In this document: positions 32,446 to 44,384 of the stretch, one piece after another
Layout of the letters: each line of letters opens with the position of its first letter
Position numbering within the stretch: the first letter of the stretch is position 1
NCBI GenBank assembly: GCA_021432635.1
Contig: MU270065.1
Location: forward strand, 1 to 64,000
Direction of reading: 5' to 3'
Source: Thozetella sp. PMI_491
Lineage: Eukaryota; Ascomycota; Sordariomycetes; Chaetosphaeriales; Chaetosphaeriaceae
Length of the DNA stretch: 64,000 bases
Program-made: the position numbers and the translations under genes
The notes under the pieces: model-generated
Database searches by the model: none
Told to the model about the DNA's origin: nothing
Seen by the model: only the letters and a program-made list of their open reading frames with translations

Positions 32446-35400
32446 TTTGACCGTACCTGCGATGGAGCTGGGAAGATGAATGTGCTCTGTTCGGCTTTTA
32501 TTCTTGACCGAGTAGCATCATGTCAGCTAGAGTGTGGGCAGCCCACGGCCCCCGACGCCGTAAGGTTCGCTAAGGCGCCGGTTCCTCCGGAGGCCGCGCG
32601 CGTAACCGGCCGTCCGGCCAACCTTACTTGGCCGGCATGGTCGTCACCGGACCCACCTGGAAGACGGCCGGCTCCGTAGGACGCCGTGTACGCACCCCAC
32701 CAGCACCAAGGCCATCTTGTTCGGAGCTTGTGGGGCTAGCCGTGGAGACCGAACTACCTGATTGTCTGATCTAAACACCTCCTGGCCTAAGGTGAAGTCG
32801 GACGAATGATAACAGCGAATATCCACGTTTCTCGGCAACTCGATCTTGGTATCAGACTTTCCACGGAGTCTCATGCTCGTTACTGGATAGTTACTAGTCC
32901 CACCGGCTTGTAAATGACCCTCTACAGATAGTCAACTCGAACTAGTCATCTGCTGTCCCGGAAGGGGATGCTTCCTTCGGCCATGGTCTATCGTGAACCC
33001 AGAAAGTATCGTCGTTCTTCCTACCAAAGTAGATAGGGTGCAGTCGGATTCTATTTCGGTTCTTGATATGACTGATCCAGTTCTATGAATGCACCCTGTC
33101 CATGTCTAGCACATCTATTGTGCTAGTCGCAAATCTGCCGATGGGAGACCTCCATGCGTATTATTTAGACATGATCCATCTTGCAGCCCAGAGATCTAGT
33201 ATATCGGGGAGAGCGACTCTTGGGCAGATTATCAACCTATGCATAATTTCCGAGGCGATGCCACGAGTCTCTTGGGGAACTAGCCGGCTCTGGCCATTGG
33301 CGACACAAGATCTTGTATCGTCCCAGTCTTGCGCCTCAGCATTGTCTTGCGCGTGGCAGTAGCTATGGGGGAGCCTCTGGTGCCTGATACGATTCGTGTG
33401 ACAATACAAGATCCAAACTATGCTCATCGCCACCGCGCCGTCGTCCCAACAGACATTGCCCGGGGAATGGGACTGTCCCCGGCTGTGGTTTCGTTTACAC
33501 ATGTTGGTTTTGTTTTGACTATCCTGGTTTCGTTTGCAAGTCTAGCATTCTCACAAGAGACCAGAGAGACCCATGGTTTGCCGTGCATCACATTCAAGCC
33601 TAAGCGAAACAAACAAGAAGCCACCACGATCTCCCGGCGTCGGGCCCCCGGCCGGATCGGGTTGCACCTTAGCTCAGGGCAGCTGGCGTGCCTGGATGGC
33701 GTCGGCCACCCCCTGATCCTAGATGAGGCTCTGCTGCACCCATGGGGTTAGCCACGCCTTTGTAGACAGATAAGGGACCGCATGCCGGCAACCTAGCCGC
33801 CCGTTATTGGGACATCGGTACCACCAGGTGGCATCCTGGCCCCAGGAGTGATCGCTCATTCTTGTCACACAGCGTCTCAACCAGGAAAAAGGCAATCACT
33901 ACCTCTGGTTATTGCGAGCTGCTTCCTAAAAAGGACGTTGCAGCGTCGAGCTCATAAGCGGGCGTCTAAAGCCATCCAGCCAAGACCGCCCCTCAGGGGC
34001 GTATTGGAGTGGTAATGTTGGGTTTGCGTCCACCATATCCGGCAAATGGGGCCTAATTATAGCCCCCAACAGCCCGTGATCGTCCCTCGCAGGTGGCTCT
34101 CCACGAACAGGAAGCCGGACGCCACCCCCTCTCGCCCCTCGCCCCTCGACCCCAACCGCTGGGAGCGCGTTGGTGGTGTCATAATACTATGTATACAGCA
34201 CTGCCGGTTCAGTCTGCTGTCGGCGAGCGGCGTACCAGCCGTCCAGGCCAGTCGCGATTGGCCGGCCAGGCTTGGCGACGACGAGGACGCCGTCGTACAG
34301 TCCCGGTCAAGTTATTTGTACAATGCGCGAGCGAAGCTCCGGACTGGGGTGTTAGCAAGCAGTCTCAGCCGGCAAAAGGAGAGCTGGGCTGGAGCTATCT
34401 ATCCATCAGGGAGTATGCACCTGGGTGCAGATGCACATCGTCGGGGGGGGGCATCCAAACCGCGCCCCTCGCCCGCGAGATAGTAGGCGAGAGGTTCCAC
34501 GAGCAGGAGGCTGTGGAAGCGACCTTTTAGCCGTAGCCGCTCTGCCGTCCTCCCTCGTTTGATTGCTCTCCCAAACCGTCCACAGTCCACCTGCGAGGGC
34601 GATCAGAGTTCATGCTGGGCAGGCTGGGGGAAGCAAAGGGGGCTTGCTCAGCGACAAGCCGTGGGGACGTCCGTGCGGAGCTGTTGCTGTCGTCGGTTCC
34701 GAGTGGGAGTTCAGTCGACGCTACTATGTAGGTGCACCACCGCCAACACGAGCACGAACAAAAGCACGTAACGATCTTAGAGGACATGTTCTAACCTATA
34801 TAGGAGGTAATTCTAACCGACCCATCTGTGATACGTGTGTATAGTGTGGCTCAGGACAGCTCGTGGATCATATAACTCACTTGGCCAGTATGCTCAGTAT
34901 CGATGGCGTAGATCAAATGCAGCAAGTATGCCAGCGTGGATCTTGGGACTGTCGCGGACCAGATGCGTGGTTCGCGTTGGACACCAGTGCGCTTATAGAT
35001 CGCATGGCCAATGCATCTCGCATAGACAGCACGGATGGGTTATTCCACAGCGATGGATACCTACCTAGGTATTTATCTCGAAATCTCTAGTCGTGTTTTT
35101 TGGGTCTTGTCGGTGGTGGTGGTGGCGCGCCTGCAAAACTAATGTCGCCCGAACGCCCGCTTGGGACTGGCCATGAGTGGACAGGGCTGGCCACGGCCGG
35201 CCACCACTGGCCCGTGGTTCCCAAGAAACGCAACCAGGACCAAGCGATGTCAGGCGGTGGTGCCCTCCTTTTCCCACCCTCTCCCGGGACGCGAGTCGGT
35301 TGTTACGCGACCCCCTCGCAGAGCTATCCTGGCTTTGGCCTGCGCCGGCCAGAGCTCCCCGGCATGAATATTGCACCACCCCGGGCTGTGCACCGTGGCC

Positions 35401-37149
35401 GTCGATCATCCAATGCCGGGGCCACGACGGTAGATCTCATGTGCGCGGACCCTTTGGGAGAGCCGGCGACAAGGACCGCGCAGCAGAAACGAGAAGGGGG
35501 GATAGGCCGAGGGAGCGTGGGCCAGAATCATGAATTGAACCCATCTCGACCCCCTCCGATACCTACGACAAAAGATCTAAGCCACTAAAGGGGCCCCTAT
35601 TAATACAGTGATTTGACGGATTATACGGCCTGTAAATATAGCGGTCAATCCCTATACTTGGGAGGCTCGAGCAGCCAGCCAGGTGGACATCTCAAGACGT
35701 CCGCACACCCGCCTACGTAATTGTAGAGACCCATGGCACGGTTGGCTATGGCGCCGGCCCGGCCTAGGTCAGCCTGACTTCTGATGCCATGCGGCGAGAG
35801 CAGGATCGCGGGAAGCGCGTTTCCCGGGGAGCGTCTAGACGGGCCCGAGTAAGCCCTCCCACGAGGCAGTCGCTCGTCTCAGTGCCGGGACTGGCTCGTC
35901 GCTCCGGGCAGGGCTAGGCTGGGCACCCGACCAGGAAGGGAAAATCGCCCAAGAGGAGTGGGTGAGAAGTTTATTATCAACCGCGCCCCCGGTTGCTTTA
36001 TATAGGCATCATTCCGGGGCCCCGTCAGCAGTCTCTAACACCAGCCACAGCGCAGCTTATCGTTCCTTGGAAAGCAGCACCAAGTAGAGTGATTTGTCTT
36101 GATTAATGAGGCTCGAAAGGGAAACGAACGCCGCCAAGGACTAGGTGCGGCACTCGCACTGGTTCGATGCACCCGCGGGGAGCGCAGCGGCTTCTTGGGT
36201 TAAAATATAGATACAAGAGAATTGCGGAAAGTGTAAGCAGTATCTGTGAGACGAGACCCCAGACAGTCTTTTGCTTGTATCAGATCTCCTCCAGATCGAT
36301 CCTCCTCCCCCCCGGCCCCGACCCCCCCCGTAGGCATAGAGCCTATTGGGCGGTGTCTGGAGCTGACCCGGGGTTCCCCACGAGCGGCTTGCTCGTGTTG
36401 CCTTGAAACGAGTAAACAAAAAAGGATCCCTGAGCGAGTGACAGGCATGGTGCTGAACCATCGGTCAACAACAAGCAAACTGAACCCTTCGAGCTGCCCA
36501 GCCACATTTCCCTTTGCCGATCCGAGTGCCATCCTCCCGATCGTACGTGAGAAGTAGATTGAATTCCAACGCTCCGTAAACCAACCTGTCTTTTGTGTCG
36601 GAAATGCCGTCAAGCCAAGTGTCGCCCGTCCGAATGTATAGTCCAAAAAAAATAAGGCGCGCCCTAAGGAGGACGGGCCGCCTCAAATCCGTCACCCTTG
36701 AATTGAACCGAGTGAAGTTTGTGTCGAGTTCCAGTGGTGGGAGCAACGCCGTGAACGCCATGCCAATGAAGAGTGACCCGCCTGTCCTGCCGCTGGCTCT
36801 TTTCTACTTCGGGTATGAGAGACGTGTGTCGGCGTGATTAGGTATATATAAGGCAGGCCGTATATCGATCGCACAAAGTTAAGAAACACCACCCGCTAGC
36901 GCTGGCTTCATGGCTTGCCCGGGCGGTACTGCCCCTCGGTGCCATTCGAAAATGAGAATTGTCGCTGGTACTGCGGCAACGGCGAGTGGCCTGGGTCGGC
37001 GGACGTCGGAAGCTCAACCGGGGGCTGCTGGGGGGGCGGCGGTGTGTGAAGTCCAGGCGACGCGAGGCTTTGGGCACTGCGAGCATGTTAGCAATGTTCC
37101 ATCCTATATTTTTGATCGGTGCTTCCTGAGGAGAAAAAAAAAATACTCA
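32446..37149. other. 4.7-kb region without a recognisable gene
   Basis: I see no supported coding sequence. It includes a short inverted repeat (32614-32635), a promoter-like TATATA segment near 35998 followed by no gene, and C-rich homopolymer tracts around 36300-36340. Confidence 0.4.
35995..36003 (+). promoter_or_regulatory. promoter-like TATATA without an obvious gene
   Basis: TTTATATAG lies about 35-45 bases before a CA/CT-rich stretch resembling a fungal transcription start. No convincing open frame follows. It may drive a non-coding RNA or be a chance match. Confidence 0.25.
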
Positions 37150-38408
37150 CTAGTAGGCCTGCTGGCTCTGCATATCGCCCATCAGCGGGCTGTTGACGCC
37201 CGGCTGGACGCCGGTCTGGTATGTGTTGAAACCCGAGTGATGAGGGCTAATAGGTGGCGGCGGGGTATGCTGCATGTAGCTTCCGTGCGGCGGGCTCTGG
37301 GTCTGGCCGCGGTAGGGATCGTGTTCGGGCGGCGGCATCGAGTAGTGGTTGGTCGAGAAGGTCGCCTGGCCGGGGCTTTTGGGGTTGCCACCGTACGTCT
37401 CCCCCATGGGCGGCGGAGGGAACGTCGCCGTGCTGCGGCGGTAGGCCTTGTCGAGGCCGCCTCGCCGTCCGCACAGGTAGAGAAGCGTCGCGGCGAGGAT
37501 GACGACGGCGGCACCGCCGATAGCGATTCCGGCGATCGCGCCGGTGCTGAGGCTCGAGCCACCGCCGCTGCTGCTCGAGGCTCCTGTGTTCGCAGGGTTG
37601 CTGGTGGCCGTGGAAGAGGGAACGGAGGCGGTCGACGATGCTCCTTCCTGGGGCCAGTTGTCGCCCGGGGTGAGCTGGAGTGTTGCATTGTTCGCGAACT
37701 GCATCTGGATGTCCAAGGTCTCGGTCGAGTTGGGGTTCACCACACCGATCATGTGCTCCTTGATGCAGGATGTCGGCGCGGTGCAGTAGAAGAAGATGGG
37801 CTCAGTGTCGTTGACACGAACTGAGTACTTGGGCAGCTTTCGTCTCCTGTCAGTCTCGCCCTACTCATCTATGCCGGATTGTGCCGGATTGTGGCGGCAG
37901 GGGCTACTTACATTGTCGCTGACGACCAGCGGCGAGATTTGGCCGCTGTAGAAGCCGACATGGTTGACGCCAGTCAGCGCATAAGGGATGCATGGTTGCT
38001 TGAAATCGGAGCGCGCCACAGCGTGGCCGCCGGGATAGATTCTAAACTCTAGATGGCGGCGTGTAAGTCATGTGGGTCGACACCACCGAAGCGGATGGTG
38101 GATGGAGCGAGGGCACACATACCGAGAATAGAGCCGATAGAAACATTCTTAATCTCATTTGGCGTGAACTTGAAGCCTTCCTATTGCGACGATTAGCTTT
38201 CATGCGCCTCAGTGTCGTCGTTGCTCTGGTGCTGGGGTGGTGTTGAGGTGTTGCGGGTGAGTGAGCGACCTACCGCACCAACAGCGATCGTATACGTCTG
38301 GACAGCTGCGCTCGAGGTGCCGCTGGGCGCCGAGCCCGAGGTCTGCGTTTGGGCAGCGATGCCGGTAGCGAACACGGCAGCCACGCCGAGTAACGTTGAA
38401 GGGAGCAT
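37150..38408 (-). CDS. secreted-type cupredoxin, Ser-rich, single-pass membrane protein
   Basis: Four exons on the minus strand, 38408-38274, 38180-38123, 38048-37912 and 37836-37150, give 338 aa. An N-terminal signal peptide (LGVAAVFATGIAA, cleavage near residue 19) is followed by a short Ser/Thr linker and a cupredoxin-like domain: YTIAVG, GFKFTPNEI, PGGHAVARSDFKQPC, then FFYCTAPTSC..HMIGVVNP. Those His/Cys/His residues lie where copper ligands occur in the family. A Ser/Thr/Gly-rich stalk precedes one hydrophobic span (IAGIAIGGAAVVILAATLLY, about residues 208-230) and a stop-transfer CGRRGG. About 105 cytosolic residues rich in Pro, Tyr, Gln and His follow. Related fungal extracellular serine-rich proteins bind the cell surface, and their ligands are mostly unknown. 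Splice joins (for example ILE/FRIYPGG) restore the domain. Confidence 0.88.
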
Positions 38409-41400
38409 GTTGCAGAATCGACCGTCTCGGTTTCCTTCTCGCTACTGCTTGTCGGCGAAGGACGATCGTCGGCAGCAAAGTCCACAGAGGGAAAGGGGGG
38501 GGGGGGGTGCGACGGATGGACGAGGGCCAAAAAGGGACGGGAGGGTCAGGAGGGAGAGAGACGGAAACGGGCACCCTCTGCAATAAGTAATCTCTCTGGC
38601 TAGAGCTGACAAGAAAAATAGCAGCACCGGGGCATGCAGTGTACACGGCCTGGGTGCTCTTTTTGGTCTAACCGGGGGGTGGGCGAGCCTGTAGAGAGGG
38701 ACCAGGGAGGGAGGGTGGGTGGTGGGGACTGGAGGGGGGTGATCACTCTGGGTGTTCGTGTACTCTGTGTGGTACCCCGGCCCACTGATTGAGGCTGAGA
38801 ACCCTTTGGCCCGCCCCAAGCTCTGTCCGGAGGAGGACGGGTGGGCGTGTGTGGCAGGATCTAGACGGGAAGACCGGTTCTCAAGTGCTAGCGATTGTAG
38901 TGCCGAGGAAGGGGAACGGGCTACGGCTGGTAACGAGTCGCAGGCCGGACGCCACGCATGAACAGTCTGTCAGTTAGAGGGCATCTCAATGGCAGAGAGA
39001 ACGAGGAGAAGAGCACAGCCAGCGCTCTCCGGCGTGTTCCAGCTGTTTATTATTCTCTGCCTTCACACAAAGCGGCCACGGTCGCGCGCGCGGCGCACCA
39101 CTCGAGGCGCTCGAGGGACGAGGCCCCCGGTCGCCTGGGTCCCACGTGTATGCTGGCCGGTGATAAAGGAACAAAGCAGACGGGGAATGAGGGTGGCGTA
39201 CCGACCCAAAAGAGCGGCCTTTGTACGCCAAGCTCTAGCCCTCTTGGCACTGTGTTTGCTTTCCTAGATACGTTGCAATCCCCGGCTATATTCCGATCGT
39301 GTCTTCCCTCTCGCTTCCTGTCCCTCGGTCTCCCCCCTGCCGCCTTCTCTCCCCTCCCCGTGAGCGAGTCGGGCGTGCCTGGCGTTCCTCCCTGTTGGGT
39401 GCGGTATGGCGCCAGCCCGTGCCGCTTTTTTGGGAGGGGGGGAAGGACAGGAGCGCCTACAAGAGTATTAGGGCTTGCCAGATCCAAACTTTGCTCTGCT
39501 GATGTAACAAGCCAGTGCGTGATGCAGCTCATGACGAGGTGCAGCTACATAGGTACATACATATCTGCACCAAGTCATCAGCCCGCCTCCGCCCGACACC
39601 CTCACTTCTGCAGAAGGGGCGAGGAGGTGGGGGAAATCCGCTGTCAGGGCGGCCCAGTTGACACTTGGGCCTTGCCGCCCCGTGTAAGACGTAGAATTGC
39701 TGAATGATGCCCGTCCATGTCGCGAACAAGGTGCAGTAGCAGCGGCGCAACAGGCGATCCAGGGCGTTGGGCTCGCCCGTCATCTCATAAAATGTAACCG
39801 ACTGCTCAGCACTCATTCAAGGCTGAAAGGAGGGGACGTCGTCTGTGCTGGCAAACCCCCCCGGCCTGCTACCGGGGATCCTGGCCTAGGCCGCATCTAG
39901 TCCTTTTCCGGGGCTTGGGATAAGTACGAAGTAAGCCCTACGGCCAAACTACTAGGGCCTGCAAGATTGCGCCTGGAGGCTGCCACTGCCCAGCTCGGGG
40001 CTAACGCTGTGCTGTGCATCCAGGCTTCCAGATTCCGGAATGGGTGATTAGCCCCAGAGAGGAGCCATTCCACAGGTCGCCATATAATACAACGGGGAGG
40101 GGCAAAGGCCAAAGCCCTCGTCGGCTCACCTAAGGCCGTGGGCGCGGTCCGCCAAGTAACCGACGAGCCGTATTACCTACGCTCCGTCAGATGTCGGTCG
40201 GCTTCCCGGAAGCTTCTGTCTGACTTTGGCGCTATAATAACGAAGTGGCCACGGAGGGAGCCCGAAGCCGGGTCACCCCCCCGCGCCGATTGGACAAGAA
40301 TTGGAAAACCCCCCCCCCCTAACATCGCGTGAAGCATGTGTGCGTATAGTGCATTATACAGTTGCTGCTCTCCGTCGCCAGCAGCAGCGGTGCGGGGAGG
40401 AGCGGCGCCTACGCGCTGTGTGTGGTTGGCTTAGGTCGCCAAGCGGTGCAAACCAAGACAAGCCTGCGCTATAAATTGCGAGCTCCGTTTCCCTTCCAAG
40501 CATAGCAGCCGGTGGAGAAAAACTCAAAAATAAAGATTCGGTGGGTCCGACCGTCCCAAGAAAGCTTCTTTCCATACCCTGAGCCCACTTTCATCGGTAC
40601 CATGGCCTAGCACTCAACTAGTCGGAGCGCCGCGCTAGCCTCCCGATCCCTGTCGTCAGCCTTGCGCGGGTGCAACCAGAGCGATTGGGAATATTTCCTA
40701 AGCCAGCCAGCTTACGGGCTCAAATTTTTTTTTCTTTCAATTAATTATTTGTTTCTCTCGCTCGCCCGCCCCCCCCTGACCCCCGCGAGACATTCCAAGA
40801 GACGTGGAACAAACGGCCTTTACAGCCGAGGCATCGCGCTCACGTGATATCTGGGCAAAGAACCCGGAATTGCCTACTGCATACCGACAGGAAGCCGCCT
40901 ACCGGACCACGCCGGCCGCGCCTCATGTAGCTCTCATTCGCGAAGAAACGCGAATATGGTGTGTGCACTCAGTGCTGATGGTCTCCACTCGGACCGAGAG
41001 CCTTCAGCCCCCCCCTCCCTCCCTCGCGATGTGGTGGCACCTGGCTTGGCTGTCTTCCTTCCACTAGGGAGGGAGGGGGTGGGATGGGGGCGCCACATTC
41101 TCCCCCTCCTCTCTGCTTCCTATCAGTCTCCCTGATTGACGCGCTCGATCTCGTCCGACCCCAAATGACACGAGGCATAAAAGTCCCCATGCGTGACATT
41201 CATACTCTTCTGAAATGATCGTATTTCATTCTTGACCGTCTTGATAAGACGACAGGGGGGGCGCTTGGAAGCCGAATCGCTGTTGCGCCCCGTAGCCTGC
41301 TACGGGGTAGAATTAATTCTCTTTGACAGTCGCCTGAAGAGCGATGGAAGGAAGCGGTAGCTACATTAGTGGAAAGGCCTACCTCAGCAAACGGCAATGA

Positions 41401-42042
41401 TTGCCACGGTGCCGGGTGGGGGGAGGGGAGGCTTTGCTGGCCTTGTCGGCTTACCTTAGTGCTAGCGTCTCCGCCTCGTGGGAGCAGCAAGAGGATGCCC
41501 CAGTAGGAAGGTCGACCAGGGACGCTTGCCCCGTCGGACCAGTCCTAGGCCACGAAAAAAGCCCCCGCGGGCGCTGAACATCGGACCTGGTGGCTTGTGT
41601 TGGCATCGGTCAGATCAAAATGGCAGTAGCGCGCCCGTGCTGCAATTCGGACACGAGAGATCGGCCTGTCCACTCTCAGGCCGAGAAAAATACCAGGCCG
41701 GCCTTGCTGACTACGAAGTACAAGTGCCTTGCTCGCGCAGAGGCGATCGGGCTGGCCTTCGGAGCGACCAAGCAGGCTGCACGTACTACGCACTGCACCA
41801 ATCGGTCCTATTCCCCAGGAAGAGGGCAACCGCCTTGCCATATTCTACACTCCGTTCTGCTCGTTTTATCCTGTAACTAATTACAAGTATGGGGCGAACA
41901 AGCTTTGTCAACAGCGATGCTCCAGGGGGCAGCAGGCGTATATTCGGGGTATCTCGAGCGAAAGCGTCGCTAAAAATGCGAACTGTACATGTGCAACAAG
42001 ATGGGGCAAATGCCCCATCTTGGCTCCCGACTCCCCTTCTCA
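38409..42042. other. 3.6-kb intergenic region
   Basis: Left part is the promoter of the cupredoxin gene. I see no gene in the rest. Open frames such as 38958-39707 (+) and 39050-39532 (-) overlap on opposite strands and have no family features. Confidence 0.4.
38495..38507. repeat. 13-nt G homopolymer (C on the gene strand)
   Basis: Lies about 90 bases upstream of the cupredoxin start codon, probably in its leader. Its length in the assembly could be wrong, as homopolymers are error-prone. Confidence 0.8.
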
Positions 42043-43893
42043 CTATTGAGTCTTCTTCGTCGCGCTGGCGGGTTTGGTCCACGTCTTCGGAAGGAGGTCG
42101 CTCTCGAGGACGAGCCTCCACAGACACCAGAGATAACAAATGGAGAAGCCAGCGGCCCCGATGCCGACGTTCGCGACGACCCAGAGGTCGGGCTTGTCGG
42201 GCGGTGGCGCCAGGAACAGCTCCAGGACGTGCCACATCCCCATGAGCAGGTAGAAGAACGCATGAATCAGCGCCGTTCCCCACTGCAGCCAGAGGCTGCT
42301 GGCCTCGTTGAAGTAGGCGCTGAGCGACGTTGGTGGCAACCCCAGTAGCCACGCCCAGAGCAGCGTCAGCACTGCATACGGCACGCGCAGATCGACCCGC
42401 TGCAGCAGCGGAAACATGGTCCAGCAGCCTAAAAGATTCGCGAAGCCCACCCAGGCCCTCGTATCCTTGCCAAGTCCTTGTCTCCCCGCCAGGAGCACTG
42501 TCATGGGGAGGAGCGGGAGCAGCACACTCTTCTCGTGCACCTGGTAGCTGAAGAGAAAGAAGCCCCACGCCGTTGTAGCAAACGCGAGTGGCAGGAGCGT
42601 CTTGCGGGGACGGAAGAAGAGTATGACGTTTGGCGGGATGATCGCGGCCAGTGTCGCAGCCAATGATGCCTTCTGCAGGAGCTCCGGGGGGTACTGCTTC
42701 AGCTTGATCACCAAGTTGGCTGCGCACCAGAAGTTGGCAACCTTGTCTTCGAAGAGACCGCGAGAAAAGGGGAAGATGCGATGCACCATCTGGACCAGCT
42801 GCTCGATGATGGGGTAGTAGAAGGCTTCCGTGTCCAGATACGGGGCTAGGCCCTGGAAAAGCGGCAGCGGCGGCCGGGGTCCGTCAAGATCCGGGCGGGA
42901 ATCGAGGCCGCGGCTTGTGTCGTACAGCGTCCCTATGACGATGGGGAGCACGAGGATGGCGAATGAGGCGACCGTAGTGGCAGCGATCCCCAGCAGCCGA
43001 GTCGGGTTGACCCGGGGGAAGATGCAGCTGCCGAGGAGGTAGGCGAAGACGGAGAAGGCATAGTACAGGGCCATCTGCTTGAACCCCAGCGCGGCGACGA
43101 AGAAGACCGATGCCCACATGTACCGCCCCGTGAGCATGCTTGACATACTGGCGAGGACGAGCCCCAGCATGATGGTGTTGTACTGGAAGTGGACATGGTC
43201 GATGAGGATGGTTCCCGGCTGCATCAGAATGCCGACGAGGGCGACCGAGGCTGACCAGTTGGCCACGCTGTTCTGCTTGCTGAAGCGGCGCGCAAAGATA
43301 ACCACGGCCGGGATGTAGACGAGGTATTCTGACACGATGACGGTGCCCCTCATGAATATCTTCAGATTGGGGTCCTCCGAGCCCCGCGACGTGTAGAGGG
43401 CGAACCAGGACGGATCGATGATGGCGCCGATCTTGCCGCACAGCCAGCTGTGGTAGGCCGTCAGGGGCGGGTAGTCCAGCCCCCACCACTGGAGGTCATG
43501 GAAATACCACTGGGATATCGGCAGCTGTGTCGTGATCTCCATCCAGTGCCGCTGGGCCTCGTAGTCGCCGAACATGGGTGGCTTCTGGAACCCTGCGCAG
43601 TGTCAGCAAAATACTCTCTCCACACAGCTCCCTCGGACTGTGAACGAGCGAATGCCCTGCGTACCTGAGTATCCCCAGAAGCCAGCGGCCCACCGAAACA
43701 GGCCGACCACCATTAGAATCAGGGGCAGGAGCTCCCATTGCGAGACAGAGCCCCGGGCAGGCCAGAGGAAGGCCGCCAGGGGAAAGGAAGGAGCTCTGAC
43801 GAGAGCTTCAGTCGAGGACGGCTCAGCTGTGTCTGCTCCTAGCTTCTTGACTTTGCGCCTCGGCTTGTGAGGCGAGGGCGAAGGACCGGCCAT
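42043..43893 (-). CDS. ALG6: Dol-P-Glc:Man9GlcNAc2-PP-Dol alpha-1,3-glucosyltransferase
   Basis: Two exons on the minus strand, 43893-43665 and 43592-42043, give 592 aa. Alg6 is an ER multi-spanning GT57 enzyme adding the first glucose to the lipid-linked oligosaccharide for N-glycosylation, using dolichyl-phosphate glucose. Characteristic ALG6 sequence is visible: FGDYEAQRHWMEIT, WYFHDLQWWGLDYPPLTAY, HVHFQYNTIMLG, ALGFKQMALYYA, FPFSRGLFEDKVANFWC and FSYQVHEKSVLLPLLP. The first two distinguish it from ALG8. The N-terminus is basic and cytosolic, followed by the first span. The 72-nt intron joins GYS to GFQKPPM. About 11-13 spans are expected. It is divergent from palC with 491 bp between starts. 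Confidence 0.96.
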
Positions 43894-44384
43894 GGTCACC
43901 GGTGCTGCAGGAGAGTGCGCCGAGGAAGAGCCTTCATCGAATGCCGTGCGCACTCGATGTAGTTGGTCGTCGGGCTCACAGAAAGGTGATCTGGCGAGAT
44001 CTTGAAGACGCGGCAGTGGATCCGAGATCCAGTCAATTGGGGACCCAGAGCTCCAAGAAATTCGACAGGGATTCGCCAGGGGTTGCGGGATCAAAGTCGG
44101 GCCGGAATCGCTTTCTAATTGGCCACTGGATGCCGTTTCTGCAAAAGACTGCAGTACTGCCCCTCCCCCACACCCGTCTTCAAGCTCACCTCGGCCAATG
44201 GCTTACAGCCAAGACAGCCTAGGCGCCAATGCAGTGAATCGTTGAAACGGAGCTCAAGGTGTCGCCAAGGCTTTCAACCTTCGCCGAGGCCATTCTGTCT
44301 TCGTTTTCGCCTTCTCACGTCGTCTGGGCCGGCCCGTTCTTCATTCGTCGCATTTTTTGGCCTCCGAGGCTAAGAGCCACAGCT
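43894..44384. promoter_or_regulatory. shared divergent promoter, ALG6 / palC
   Basis: 491 bp between the two start codons. It contains two GCCAAG sequences (44208-44213 and 44264-44269) matching the PacC site GCCARG, and two GCCAATG sequences with a CCAAT core. These are pattern matches only. Confidence 0.4.

Noticed and set aside
36910-37824. 304-codon open frame on the plus strand
   Set aside because: Antisense to exon 4 of the cupredoxin gene, whose splice sites and domain are convincing.
41786-42727. Long open frame (313 codons) on the minus strand
   Set aside because: It overlaps ALG6 in another frame; its translation is Ala/Arg/Pro-rich without family features, so it is a shadow.
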